Below, one piece after another: positions 6,022 to 12,373 of a stretch of DNA of 12,373 nt. The position numbers and the translations under genes are program-made. The notes under the pieces are model-generated. The model did no database searches. It saw nothing but the letters and a program-made list of their open reading frames with translations, and was not told where the DNA came from. The stretch covers positions 1-12,373 of the forward strand of contig JAUHXI010000023.1 of NCBI GenBank assembly GCA_030426875.1, written 5' to 3'. Each line of letters begins with the position of its first letter. Within the stretch, counting starts at the first letter, position 1. This stretch comes from a bacterium. Lineage in GTDB: Bacteria; Patescibacteriota; Gracilibacteria; UM-FILTER-43-11.

Positions 6022-7668
6022 TCAAGAAGAAAGCCACATCTTTTCCAAATACTCCTCCACATTCCTTTGCGTGTTAAAATAACTGGCCAACGCCATCGAA
6101 TGCTTCACTTTTTGCAACCAAGCCTCGGGCTCATTGTAATATAAATTAAGAATTTCCTCCAGCATGACATACAAATCATCGCAATCAAACGCATCATGAC
6201 CCGAGCAGTCGCAACCAGTGGACCAGCCAGATTGAGGATCCATCTCCATCGCTTCAATCCACCATCCATCAAGGGTCGAAAAATTGAGACCACCGTTCAA
6301 AGCCGCTTTCATCCCACTGGTCCCACAAGCTTCCATCGGCGGTTCGGGCGTATTGAGCCAAACATCACTCCCAGCCGCTAGAATTTTAGAGGAATCGAGA
6401 TTTCGATTGGGCAACACAGCCAATTTAACCTGGCCGCGGAGTTCTTTTTGAAGCTTGTGAAGCTCTCCCATCACCGAATTGCAGTACTGATCTGCCTCAT
6501 GGCAAACCCCACTATAAATGATTTGGAGTTTTTGATAGCCAATGTCACGGAGGCGATTTAAATCCTTAAAAAGCATGAGGGGCCGTTTATAGGGCACAAA
6601 ACGACGGGAAAAGGTGAGGGTGAGGGTTTCTTCATCAAAATAATCTGCCTCCTCAAGCCCATCAGAAGGATGGACCAAAAAAGACTCATGCTGATTGACG
6701 AAATCAATCAAAGCTTTTTTATTGGCTTTCCGAAGCTTCTGAACCTCTAAATCAGGCAAATCGATTGCCTGCCTAAGAAGTGACTTATTCTGTCTCCATC
6801 CTTTAAAATGCTCATCCAAGACTTTTAAAGTAGCGGGGCTCGCCCAACTGGGTAAATGAATGCCATTTGTGATCCCAAGGAAATCATGGTGCGGAAACAT
6901 TTTTTTGCAAACATCTGCATGCTTTTGAGACACCCCATTGGTCACTCGACTCATATTGAGAGCCAAATGGGTCGTGTGAAATTCTTCGTCTGACGTCAGT
7001 TGCTTGACAACATGAGGCAAACTCTCGCCCAGCACCTGAGCCACTAAAGCGTGAGGAAATCGGTCATGGCCAGCGGGAATCGGAGTATGCGTCGTGAACA
7101 CACAAGAGGCCTGAACCACTTCGTGACTCCCCCCTTCTTCCTTTAGACGTTGGAGGGTCAAAAAACTGGCATGCCCCTCGTTCATATGAAAAACGTCGAT
7201 GTCATCATGCCCTAGCTCTCGGAGCATTTTAAGACCACCCATGCCCAAAATCACCTCCTGGCAAAGACGGGTATATTGGTTGCCGTCATAAAGGTGCTTG
7301 GTCAGATCCCGGTCCCAGGGTTTGTTTTCGGAAAAGTGACTAGTGAGGAAATAAATGGGAACAATGTGCCCCGTCTCCCCCACAATTTCATGAACCCAGA
7401 CCCCAATTTTAACCTCACGTCCTTCAATGAAAAGGCTTATTTTTTCTGACAGAGACTTAAAATGAGTAGCAAACGGAAAGGCTTTTTCTGGATCATCATT
7501 TTGATGGTAAATCAGGGACATGCCCACCACCGGCAACTCCATGTCTGCTGTTGAGCGAAGGATATCGGTCGCTAAAACACCCAAGCCTCCAGCATAATTG
7601 GGAATCTCAGGCGACAGAGCGAACTCCATCGAAAAATAAGCGATTTTTGGTTTTTTTTGGTTTTTCAT
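6022..7668 (-). CDS. glgP: Alpha-glucan phosphorylase, short (archaeal/TIGR02094) type, GT35
   Basis: A 548-residue cytosolic enzyme predicted to release glucose-1-phosphate from alpha-1,4-glucans (glycogen or maltodextrin) using pyridoxal phosphate. It shows the family blocks in order: YFSMEFAL (11-18) with YAGGLGVLATD (25-35), FHMNEGHASF (160-169), TTHTPIPAGHDRF (192-204), ITNGIHLPSW (266-275), FSRRFVPYKRP (353-363), and EPPMEACGTSGMKAALNGG (442-460) followed by LDGWWIE. K454 of the GTSGMK motif is the expected PLP lysine. The length fits the short class lacking the large N-terminal region of E. coli GlgP (~800 residues). A cysteine-rich GCDCSGHDAFDCDD stretch replaces the usual loop near 490. 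It stands alone, with no glycogen synthesis gene in the window. It ends on TGA, and no Shine-Dalgarno sequence precedes the ATG. Confidence 0.96.
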   Translation of the reverse strand: MKNQKKPKIAYFSMEFALSPEIPNYAGGLGVLATDILRSTADMELPVVGMSLIYHQNDDPEKAFPFATHFKSLSEKISLFIEGREVKIGVWVHEIVGETGHIVPIYFLTSHFSENKPWDRDLTKHLYDGNQYTRLCQEVILGMGGLKMLRELGHDDIDVFHMNEGHASFLTLQRLKEEGGSHEVVQASCVFTTHTPIPAGHDRFPHALVAQVLGESLPHVVKQLTSDEEFHTTHLALNMSRVTNGVSQKHADVCKKMFPHHDFLGITNGIHLPSWASPATLKVLDEHFKGWRQNKSLLRQAIDLPDLEVQKLRKANKKALIDFVNQHESFLVHPSDGLEEADYFDEETLTLTFSRRFVPYKRPLMLFKDLNRLRDIGYQKLQIIYSGVCHEADQYCNSVMGELHKLQKELRGQVKLAVLPNRNLDSSKILAAGSDVWLNTPEPPMEACGTSGMKAALNGGLNFSTLDGWWIEAMEMDPQSGWSTGCDCSGHDAFDCDDLYVMLEEILNLYYNEPEAWLQKVKHSMALASYFNTQRNVEEYLEKMWLSS

Positions 7669-7680
7669 GATGTTTTTAAA

Positions 7681-7700
7681 GACATAAGAATCTATGTCAA
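7681..7700 (-). promoter_or_regulatory. Candidate promoter -35 and overlapping inverted repeat upstream of the glucan phosphorylase
   Basis: On the minus strand a perfect TTGACA (7695-7700) lies 27 bases before the ATG. The same bases overlap a perfect inverted repeat GACATA-N6-TATGTC (7681-7698), a typical arrangement for an operator. The matching -10 is poor (TTTAAA or TTAAAA with a 14-15 bp spacer), so the promoter call is tentative. Confidence 0.35.
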
Positions 7701-7741
7701 TTGTACCTAAAATAAAAAAAACTGTGTAGACAACTAAATTG

Positions 7742-7767
7742 ATTAAACAAAATTAAGATGGTTTAAT
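7742..7767. promoter_or_regulatory. Inverted repeat in the divergent glgP / AI-2E intergenic region
   Basis: ATTAAAC (7742-7748) and GTTTAAT (7761-7767) form a perfect 7-bp inverted repeat with 12 bp between the arms, a common geometry for dimeric regulator sites. It lies roughly midway between the divergent starts at 7668 and 7880. The region is very AT-rich, so chance occurrence is possible. Confidence 0.3.
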
Positions 7768-7879
7768 AAAGAAAAGGGGAAATAAATCTCAAAATCAACC
7801 CACACGTCGAAAGGCCGATTTGAATGTTTATTTTTTTATGCCGCTCTGAACCCCTCTTTTATTTTTTTTCGTTATAAAT

Positions 7880-8908
7880 ATGCCGATAAAAAACCTTCAT
7901 TCAATCCTACGAGCCGTGATTTTTCTCGGACTCTTGAGTGCGTTCATATGGATTCTAAAACCTTTTTTTCCAGCCATCATTTTAGCCATGGCTTTCGGCA
8001 TGGCGTTTTACCAGGTGAGCCAATGGATGAGAAAAAAATGGCATTTGAATGAATCTTTATCCGCATTTTTGACTGTTTTTTTAAGTGTCCTTTGCATCAT
8101 TCTACCCTTGCTTTTTCTGACTGGATTACTGGCCAGGGAGGCCCTTTCGTTTGCCACCAGCATCAACATAGAGAGCCTAGAAGCCACGCTAGAAAATTTA
8201 AATGCACAAGAGCAATTCACCATTGCCAACTATTCTTTGGACCTCACTTTCATCAAGGATAAGATCATGGCTTCTCTTGGATCAATCGGAACGTATGTGT
8301 CCGTGGGCAGCCTAAGCATCATCTCAGCCATTTATAACTCGTTGTTTCAATTTTTTGTGTTTCTACTCATTTATTTTTACTTCTTGAGGGATTCCAAAAC
8401 GCTCATAAAGCTCCTTAAAAAACTACTCCCCTACCCCGTCTCACAACAAAAAAAACTCTTCCATGCGTTTAAATCTGTGACGCAAACCCTGGTGTATGGA
8501 AATTTACGACTAGCGGCGATAGCGGGGGTGATTGCTTACATAGGGTTCTTAATTTTTGGCTTCAAAGGGGCTATGATTTGGGCTTTGCTTGCGGGAGTAT
8601 TCTCACTGATTCCGGCGCTTGGAACTCTTTTGGTGTATGGATTAGGAATCCTCACATTAGGCTTTTCTGAAGGAATTTGGCTGGCTGCTTTGATGTTCGC
8701 TTATTATATTTTAGTGGAGGTGGTCTTACGCGAAAGCTTACTTCAGGGATGGCTCTTGGAAGACAAGCTCAAACTGCACCCCATTTTAGTCTTTTTTGCT
8801 TTGGTGGGAGGTGTGAGTGCTTTTGGTTCATTGGGGCTCATTTATGGCCCATTGACGATTGTTTTTTTGGGCACGCTTTATCAATTTCATGTCAAAGGAA
8901 AGGGTTAG
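7880..8908 (+). CDS. AI-2E/PerM-family membrane transporter
   Basis: A 342-residue integral membrane protein of the AI-2 exporter (PF01594; YdiK/PerM/TqsA-like) family, the usual length. Hydrophobic segments lie near 10-47 (two), 60-83, 148-172, 205-235, 236-260, 262-285 and 302-335. The family pattern is visible in the charged FLRDSKTLIKLLKKLLP stretch (167-183) after the fourth segment, the G-x-K/R-L-A-A-I helix start (208-214), and the late LLEDKLKLHPILVFFALVGGVSAFGSLGLIYGPL block. Family members are linked to export of autoinducer-2 or small metabolites, or to Na+/H+ exchange; the substrate cannot be assigned here. It is divergent from the glucan phosphorylase across a 211-bp AT-rich region. 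The ATG has no Shine-Dalgarno sequence. It stops on TAG. Confidence 0.93.
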   Translation: MPIKNLHSILRAVIFLGLLSAFIWILKPFFPAIILAMAFGMAFYQVSQWMRKKWHLNESLSAFLTVFLSVLCIILPLLFLTGLLAREALSFATSINIESLEATLENLNAQEQFTIANYSLDLTFIKDKIMASLGSIGTYVSVGSLSIISAIYNSLFQFFVFLLIYFYFLRDSKTLIKLLKKLLPYPVSQQKKLFHAFKSVTQTLVYGNLRLAAIAGVIAYIGFLIFGFKGAMIWALLAGVFSLIPALGTLLVYGLGILTLGFSEGIWLAALMFAYYILVEVVLRESLLQGWLLEDKLKLHPILVFFALVGGVSAFGSLGLIYGPLTIVFLGTLYQFHVKGKG

Positions 8909-8943
8909 AACCTGTCCGGAATCTCCATTTTAGATGATTTCTA

Positions 8944-9030
8944 TCTCCTTTTGCTCTCCACAAGGAAGGAGGAATGAGGTTTAGCCTCGCTAAATGAATG
9001 ACGAGTGACACAGTGGAGGGGGAAAAGAGG
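8944..9030 (+). terminator. Imperfect stem-loop after the AI-2E gene
   Basis: Arms at 8944-8961 (ending CTCTCCAC) and 9013-9030 (starting GTGGAGGG) pair imperfectly over about 17 bp. A small GAGG/CCTC hairpin (8976-8988) lies in the loop. The structure starts 35 bases after the stop codon, but no T-run follows, so it may be an RNA-stabilising hairpin or part of a repeat rather than a true intrinsic terminator. Confidence 0.35.
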
Positions 9031-9047
9031 TGGCAATGGGTGAAATG

Positions 9048-9277
9048 GGACCAGGAGATTTTTCTCTTGAAATTTCTTTACCTCAACCCATCTCCACCCT
9101 CAAATCCCCATTGAATACTCTAGCCCCTCATGTTACCTCTTTTTTTTGTTTGTTTTTTCTTTTCTTCATTTTTACCCAGACTCCTGAAATGTCCGGGAAA
9201 CCAACTCCTATTTTATGAGATTTGGAATGGTGTAGATTTTTTTATGAAATTTATTTGAGGGGAAAATCTCCTGGTCC
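9048..9277. mobile_element. MITE-like element, copy 1
   Basis: The 230-bp unit is bounded by perfect 15-bp terminal inverted repeats: GGACCAGGAGATTTT (9048-9062) and AAAATCTCCTGGTCC (9263-9277). Inward from these the ends stay imperfectly complementary for about 15-20 more bases. A second copy at 11270-11570 shares the first 40 bp (one mismatch) and the last 102 bp (101/102), with a different middle. It has no credible coding capacity, so it would depend on a transposase elsewhere. No clear target-site duplication is seen. It fills most of the 442-bp gap between the AI-2E and Yip1-like genes; the rest of that gap, apart from the hairpin at 8944-9030, shows nothing. Confidence 0.75.
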
Positions 9278-9350
9278 TAGGTTCTTAAATTGCAAAGCCA
9301 CAAAAAAAGTCATAGAATGAGTTCATGTTATCAAATAAAAAGTATATTCT

Positions 9351-9938
9351 ATGGAACAAAAAAGGGGCTTTGTTCATTACATCAAACAAATTTTTAGGCT
9401 CATCGTTCTAAAAAAAGGAGTTGCCAAAGACATTGCCACAAATAAATTCCTCAATAAGGCGGCAGTGATACTTTTCTTAGTTCCATTTATACTCTTGACC
9501 TACAATTGGGCATCTGGACCCACTACCCTTCAAATGAATTTATGGATTCAGATTCAAATCATAGCAGCATTGTCGGCAACTAGCTTATTTGCACTCTTTT
9601 TGACACACTTAGTTGCCAAAGGATTTGGTGGAAAAGCCAACTTCATATCCACATTCAGGAGTGTGAGTTTCGCGGTCATTTCAATTTTACTAATGGGCAT
9701 TGCCATCGCCTTTATTGTAGGATTAACAGCAATGCTAATGACGATCGAGGATGTCATGATTATGTTAGACGTATTGGGCATCTCATGGATCATCATTCTA
9801 TTTTGGATCCTCTGCATCATGAGCCGAGTGTTTGAAGAGACTCATCAAATAAGTATTTTAAAAGCGATAATTATCGTTTTCATTAGCTTTTTTATTACCT
9901 ACTGCGCAAATATCACAATGGTCTGGCTCATTGGCTGA
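9351..9938 (+). CDS. Yip1-like integral membrane protein
   Basis: A 195-residue membrane protein with five hydrophobic segments at about 36-54, 66-88, 104-130, 135-157 and 170-193, after a basic, presumably cytoplasmic N-terminus of ~35 residues. The segment HLVAKGFGGKANFISTFRSVSFA (86-108) resembles the Yip1 domain (PF04893) block in which a helix end is followed by G-G-K/x and an R-x-x-x-(F/Y)A helix start. The length also fits bacterial Yip1-domain proteins. Their role is unknown; no partner gene is adjacent. It starts 73 bp after the MITE-like element, so its promoter must lie in that short interval or inside the element's right end. No Shine-Dalgarno sequence is present. It ends on TGA and converges on ychF. 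Confidence 0.7.
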   Translation: MEQKRGFVHYIKQIFRLIVLKKGVAKDIATNKFLNKAAVILFLVPFILLTYNWASGPTTLQMNLWIQIQIIAALSATSLFALFLTHLVAKGFGGKANFISTFRSVSFAVISILLMGIAIAFIVGLTAMLMTIEDVMIMLDVLGISWIIILFWILCIMSRVFEETHQISILKAIIIVFISFFITYCANITMVWLIG

Positions 9939-9972
9939 TCAAAGGTTTTTAATGGCTGGCCACCATTTTAGC

Positions 9973-10082
9973 AGGGCCCCTCTAGCCTACCTCCGGCATC
10001 CAAAGGGGGAGGACCGTGTATCATTTAAAGTTGCAAACCCCCAATTCAATCTCTCCCCTTCGGAGAGGCTGGGAGGGCCTCT
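9973..10082. repeat. GC-rich imperfect inverted repeat between the convergent Yip1-like and ychF genes
   Basis: The left arm from about 9973 (AGGGCCCCTCTAGCCTACC) is imperfectly complementary to the right arm ending near 10082 (CTGGGAGGGCCTC). An inner hairpin CTCTCC-CCTTC-GGAGAG lies at about 10051-10067. It occupies the whole 142-bp convergent gap and could act as a bidirectional transcription block, although neither side has a strong T-run. Arm boundaries are approximate. Confidence 0.45.
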
Positions 10083-11175
10083 AATTATTGAATTTAAAAT
10101 GCATCACGTCCCCGTCTTGCACCACATATTCCTTGCCTTCCATGCGCATTTTTCCTTTTTCTTTTGCCCCCTGCTCCCCATTGCCGTCGACAAAATCTTG
10201 ATAAGCGATGGTCTCCGCTTTAATGAAACCCGTTTCAAAATCGGTGTGGATGACACCAGCTGCCTGTGGGGCTTTGGCGCCAATGGGAATGGTCCAGGCA
10301 CGGACTTCTTGAACACCGGCTGTAAAGTAGGTCTGTAAGCCTAAAAGTCGGTAGGCAGCCCGTATGACCGCATGTAACCCTGATTCTTTGAGACCTAAGT
10401 CAGCCAGGTACTCAGAGGCTTCTTCGGGAGAAAAGCTGATCAAATCTTCTTCAACTTTGGCAGAAATGGGTAGAATTTCGTGTTTTTCGGTCAAATTTAG
10501 GTCTTTTTTTGCTTTTTGAGGGTCAAATCCAGCCAATTCAGCCTCTTTTAGGTTGGCGATGTAGAGAAAAGGTTTGTTGGTGAGCAAGTGAAGGTCCTTG
10601 ATCACCGCTTGCTCCTCCTCATCTAAATCAAGGTTGATGACCAGTTTTTCATCTTCAAGCGCTGTTTTGACTTTATTGTAAACCTTCAAGTCGGCAATGG
10701 CTTTTTTATCGCCAGATTTGGTCTTTTTTTCGGTGTCTCCCGCGCGTTTGCGGACGGTTTCCAAATCCGCCAAAATGAGTTCGAGCTGAATGACTTCCAT
10801 GTCGAATGCCGGATTCACATCGCCGTGCACATGTGTGATGTCTCCATCTTCAAAAAAACGGAGCACTTGGGCGATGGCATCGCATTGGCGGATGTTGGCG
10901 AGGAATTGATTGCCAAGCCCCTCGCCTTCGCTAGCGCCTTTGACGAGCCCTGCAATGTCCACGAACTCGACGACGGCAGGGATGGTTTTTTTGGGTTCAA
11001 CGATCTCGACCAATTTATCCATACGGGGATCGGGCACTTCGACAATCCCGACATTGGGGTCGATGGTGCAGAAGGGGTAGTTGGCCGCCTGGGCCGCTGC
11101 GGTGCGAGTTAGGGCGTTGAAGAGGGTGGATTTGCCCACATTGGGCAGGCCGACGATGCCGATTTTTAGGCTCAT
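10081..11175 (-). CDS. ychF: Redox-responsive / ribosome-binding ATPase YchF (Obg-related)
   Basis: A 364-residue protein, matching the ~363-residue bacterial YchF family. YchF is a cytosolic P-loop ATPase of the Obg/HAS-GTPase group that binds ribosomes. Visible motifs: P-loop GLPNVGKST at 9-17, the G3 motif DIAGL at 73-77 (hydrophobic Leu in place of the catalytic Gln, as in HAS-NTPases), and the altered G4 motif NLKE at 208-211, whose loss of NKxD explains ATP over GTP preference. SAK follows at 238-240. The helical coiled-coil domain spans roughly 125-190, and the C-terminal TGS domain (QTYFTAG at 281-287 to the end) is complete. A strong candidate promoter lies upstream, and a MITE-like element begins 19 bp beyond it. 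There is no Shine-Dalgarno sequence: the leader ends CTACCCCA before ATG. Confidence 0.97.
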   Translation of the reverse strand: MSLKIGIVGLPNVGKSTLFNALTRTAAAQAANYPFCTIDPNVGIVEVPDPRMDKLVEIVEPKKTIPAVVEFVDIAGLVKGASEGEGLGNQFLANIRQCDAIAQVLRFFEDGDITHVHGDVNPAFDMEVIQLELILADLETVRKRAGDTEKKTKSGDKKAIADLKVYNKVKTALEDEKLVINLDLDEEEQAVIKDLHLLTNKPFLYIANLKEAELAGFDPQKAKKDLNLTEKHEILPISAKVEEDLISFSPEEASEYLADLGLKESGLHAVIRAAYRLLGLQTYFTAGVQEVRAWTIPIGAKAPQAAGVIHTDFETGFIKAETIAYQDFVDGNGEQGAKEKGKMRMEGKEYVVQDGDVMHFKFNN

Positions 11176-11182
11176 TGGGGTA

Positions 11183-11210
11183 GGACTAAGGACTAAGTGG
11201 TAAGGACAAA
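11183..11210. repeat. Heptamer tandem repeat in the ychF leader
   Basis: Four 7-bp units in a row: GGACTAA, GGACTAA, GTGGTAA, GGACAAA. The first two are identical and the others differ at two and one positions. On the minus strand this lies between the predicted ychF start site and its ATG, where a ribosome-binding site would be expected. Confidence 0.6.
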
Positions 11211-11222
11211 GTGTCAGGATTT

Positions 11223-11251
11223 AGAATAGCGTATGTGAGGGGTGTGAGCAA
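11223..11251 (-). promoter_or_regulatory. Candidate sigma70 promoter of ychF
   Basis: On the minus strand TTGCTC (11246-11251) and TATTCT (11223-11228) are separated by exactly 17 bp. They lie about 50 bp upstream of the ychF ATG, giving a predicted leader of about 40 nt that contains the heptamer repeat. Confidence 0.5.
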
Positions 11252-11269
11252 TGGTCATTCACTCCCTTT

Positions 11270-11570
11270 GGACCACGAGATTTTTCTCTTGAAATTTCTT
11301 TACCTCAACTCCCACTGCAATACCCTACCCCCTCATGTCACCTTTTTTTTGTTTTGTTTCTCTTTTCTTCATTTTTGACCGCAAAAACGAAGCAAAAACG
11401 GCTGGGGAGAACACGAGGTGGAATCATCTTTATTTCCTTTATTCATTGTTTTACCCGCTCGTTTCTCTCCAGACTCCTGAAATGTCCGGGAAACCAACTC
11501 CTATTTTATGAGATTTGGAATGGTGTAGATTTTTTTATGAAATTTATTTGAGGGGAAAATCTCCTGCTCC
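11270..11570. mobile_element. MITE-like element, copy 2 (longer middle)
   Basis: A 301-bp unit with the same ends as 9048-9277: left GGACCACGAGATTTT and right AAAATCTCCTGCTCC, so its terminal repeats carry two mismatches. The first 40 bp and last 102 bp are almost identical to copy 1. The middle is about 95 bp longer, with an extra stretch at roughly 11377-11468, while a ~25-bp segment of copy 1 is reduced. Both copies have the same orientation. CCCTTTG occurs just at the left boundary (11264-11270) and right after the right end (11571-11577), a possible target duplication, but the left one overlaps the element's first base. No protein is credible inside. Confidence 0.75.
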
Positions 11571-11587
11571 CCCTTTGGCAAAGGGGG
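11569..11587. repeat. Perfect 8-bp hairpin at the right end of the element
   Basis: CCCCCTTT (11569-11576), loop GGC, AAAGGGGG (11580-11587), followed by GCAGGGGGGATTTT. The left arm shares its first two bases with the element end at 11570. On the plus strand the trailing ATTTT gives it a weak terminator-like look. Confidence 0.6.
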
Positions 11588-11613
11588 CAGGGGGGATTTT
11601 AAATTGGCGTATA

Positions 11614-11658
11614 CTGGAGCACTTTTGAAAAGTGGTCCACATTATTTTTGAATGGTGC
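11614..11658 (+). repeat. Hairpin repeat with following T-run, copy R2
   Basis: CACTTT-TGA-AAAGTG (11620-11634) lies within an outer TGGA/TCCA stem and is followed by ATTATTTTTG. It aligns along its whole length with 5698-5738. Within the stem, C-G at one position of R1 is T-A here, so pairing is conserved while sequence changed. No gene ends just upstream on this strand. Confidence 0.65.
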
Positions 11659-11678
11659 ATGGTGATGGGACGGGCTCC

Positions 11679-11978
11679 ATGACCACCCCCCTAGCCCCCA
11701 CGGCTGGGACGTTCTAAAACTTTTACCCACCTAGGGGGCTCAATTCACTCCAATACTCATCAATTCACTCTAATTTCCAAATAAATTATAAATCACAACA
11801 CTTAAACATTATTTAGGGTGTACTATCATTCATTCTTTAATTCCATATGATGTTTAAACTTTAAAAATTAGTGATTAGGTTTTATTTAAAAATTGGAAAG
11901 TGGTGAGCATTGGAAATTAAGACGTTGAATGTTGCATTGAATCTAGAACGTCCTAGTCGTGGGGTTGGGGGTGGTCAT
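11679..11978. mobile_element. Long-palindrome element, ~300 bp, with ~36-bp terminal inverted repeats
   Basis: The left end (11679-11716, ATGACCACCCCC to GGACGTTCTA) is the imperfect reverse complement of the right end (11944-11978, TAGAACGTCC to GGGGTGGTCAT). Complementarity continues inward: AATTCACTC..AATTTCCAA..AATCAC on the left matches reverse-complement words on the right, and CTTAAACAT/ATGTTTAAAC lies near the centre. The whole unit could fold as one long hairpin. Its ends differ from those of the 9048/11270 family. There is no coding potential. It could be a MITE or a foldback element; a single copy is visible. Confidence 0.6.
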
Positions 11979-12135
11979 AATAAATGAAACAAAATCTTCT
12001 TTTCTACGTTGTAACATTATATAAAGGTTAAATTTTAAACTGGAGATGTGGAGATTATTTGTTACTTTTTTGGCTAATTTACGTATCAGTACTTGTGTGA
12101 GGAATGAAAACATTAATTTTTTCTAAAATTTTTAC

Positions 12136-12164
12136 TTGACTTTTTATTAAATTTATGCTAATTT
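12136..12164 (+). promoter_or_regulatory. Candidate extended -10 promoter facing right
   Basis: TTGACT (12136-12141) and TAATTT (12159-12164) are spaced by 17 bp, with a TGC extended -10 element immediately before the -10. It points out of the window toward a gene that would start beyond the right edge. Confidence 0.42.
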
Positions 12165-12202
12165 CTCCACAAGATTAAATTTTTCTAAAATCTTACGCCC
12201 TC

Positions 12203-12277
12203 CAAACGTCCTCCAGCGTTTCTCCTTCACCCCCCTTTAATGGGGGGGGGTAAGGTCAACTCACTCTCAGCGAGTTG
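12203..12277. repeat. Cluster of three hairpins
   Basis: AAACG-TCCTCCAG-CGTTT lies at about 12204-12221. CCCCCC-TTTAAT-GGGGGG lies at 12230-12247 and is followed by three more G. CAACTC(12257-12262)/GAGTTG(12272-12277) has an inner CT/AG pair. They lie about 100 to 170 bp before the right edge and could be in the leader made from the promoter at 12136. No T-run follows any of them closely. Confidence 0.5.
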
Positions 12278-12373
12278 TGGAGAGGGTCACTATAAACGCT
12301 TAATTTAAAATATTTATGTTTGGATCACTCAGAAAACTAGGAGAAAGGGTGGGTAACACTCTCCTTAACAATG

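Larger units (their letters stand above)
11979..12373. other. Gene-free right end of the window
   Basis: No reading frame with protein-like composition was found. The first half is AT-rich and contains a promoter-like sequence (12136-12164) and a repeated TTTTCTAAAAT word (about 12120 and 12181). The second half is a cluster of hairpins. The window ends in an ATG at 12371-12373 that cannot be judged. Confidence 0.5.

Noticed and set aside
6022..6024. Genetic code 25 (UGA read as glycine, as in Gracilibacteria/Absconditabacteria)
   Set aside because: The glucan phosphorylase, VOC and Yip1-like genes end on TGA at their natural family lengths, and no in-frame TGA occurs inside the conserved genes.
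9931..10338. Plus-strand frame of 135 codons
   Set aside because: It crosses the convergent gap and is then antisense to the TGS domain of ychF.
9030..11551. Short frames inside the MITE-like copies (9030-9218, 11354-11551) that share a C-terminal peptide
   Set aside because: The shared peptide only reflects the 102-bp identical DNA end; there is no domain or initiation signal, and the reading frames differ in the middle.
11264..11577. CCCTTTG at both boundaries of MITE-like copy 2 as a firm target-site duplication
   Set aside because: The left CCCTTTG overlaps the first base of the element, the right one belongs to a separate hairpin, and copy 1 has no comparable duplication.
12371..12373. 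ATG at the very end of the window as a gene start
   Set aside because: No coding sequence follows in the window and no Shine-Dalgarno sequence precedes it; it cannot be assessed.

Overview
The window comes from a bacterium with low-to-middling GC content that reads the standard bacterial code: several genes end on TGA. The source is probably an uncultivated lineage. The archaeal/short-type glucan phosphorylase, the RNHCP zinc protein, gene starts that almost all lack a Shine-Dalgarno sequence, and intergenic DNA packed with small hairpin repeats would fit a candidate-phyla (Patescibacteria-like) genome. This is inference, and other phyla (for example Bacteroidota relatives or Bdellovibrio-like groups) are not excluded.

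Layout. 1-2896 (minus) is the first 965 codons of a giant secreted protein: signal peptide, M23 (LytM) peptidase-like domain, two fibronectin type III domains, a DUF6531-type RHS N-terminal module and about 20 YD repeats. Its C-terminal part lies beyond the left edge. A tRNA-Gly(GCC) with its own promoter follows at 3168-3244. An AraC-type regulator and a VOC/glyoxalase-fold protein form a two-gene minus-strand unit (4700 to 3457) that lies between two 36-bp direct repeats. Next come a possible 41-residue small protein, an RNHCP zinc-finger protein, a repeat-rich gap, and alpha-glucan phosphorylase (minus). An AI-2E/PerM-type membrane protein (plus) is divergent from the phosphorylase. A Yip1-like membrane protein (plus) converges on the translation-associated ATPase YchF (minus). 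The last 1.2 kb has no recognisable gene and is built of repeats.

The genes do not form one pathway: the window is a set of single genes and one pair, separated by repeats. The most unusual content is the non-coding fraction. It includes two copies (9048-9277, 11270-11570) of a MITE-like element with 15-bp terminal inverted repeats, a separate ~300-bp long-palindrome element (11679-11978), two copies of a hairpin-plus-T-run motif whose stem is kept by compensatory changes, and several other dispersed repeat pairs. Other points worth checking are a tRNA whose near-universal G19-C56 tertiary pair appears replaced by A19-U56, an M23 domain with its third zinc-ligand histidine changed to glutamine, and an AraC protein whose second helix-turn-helix appears shortened.
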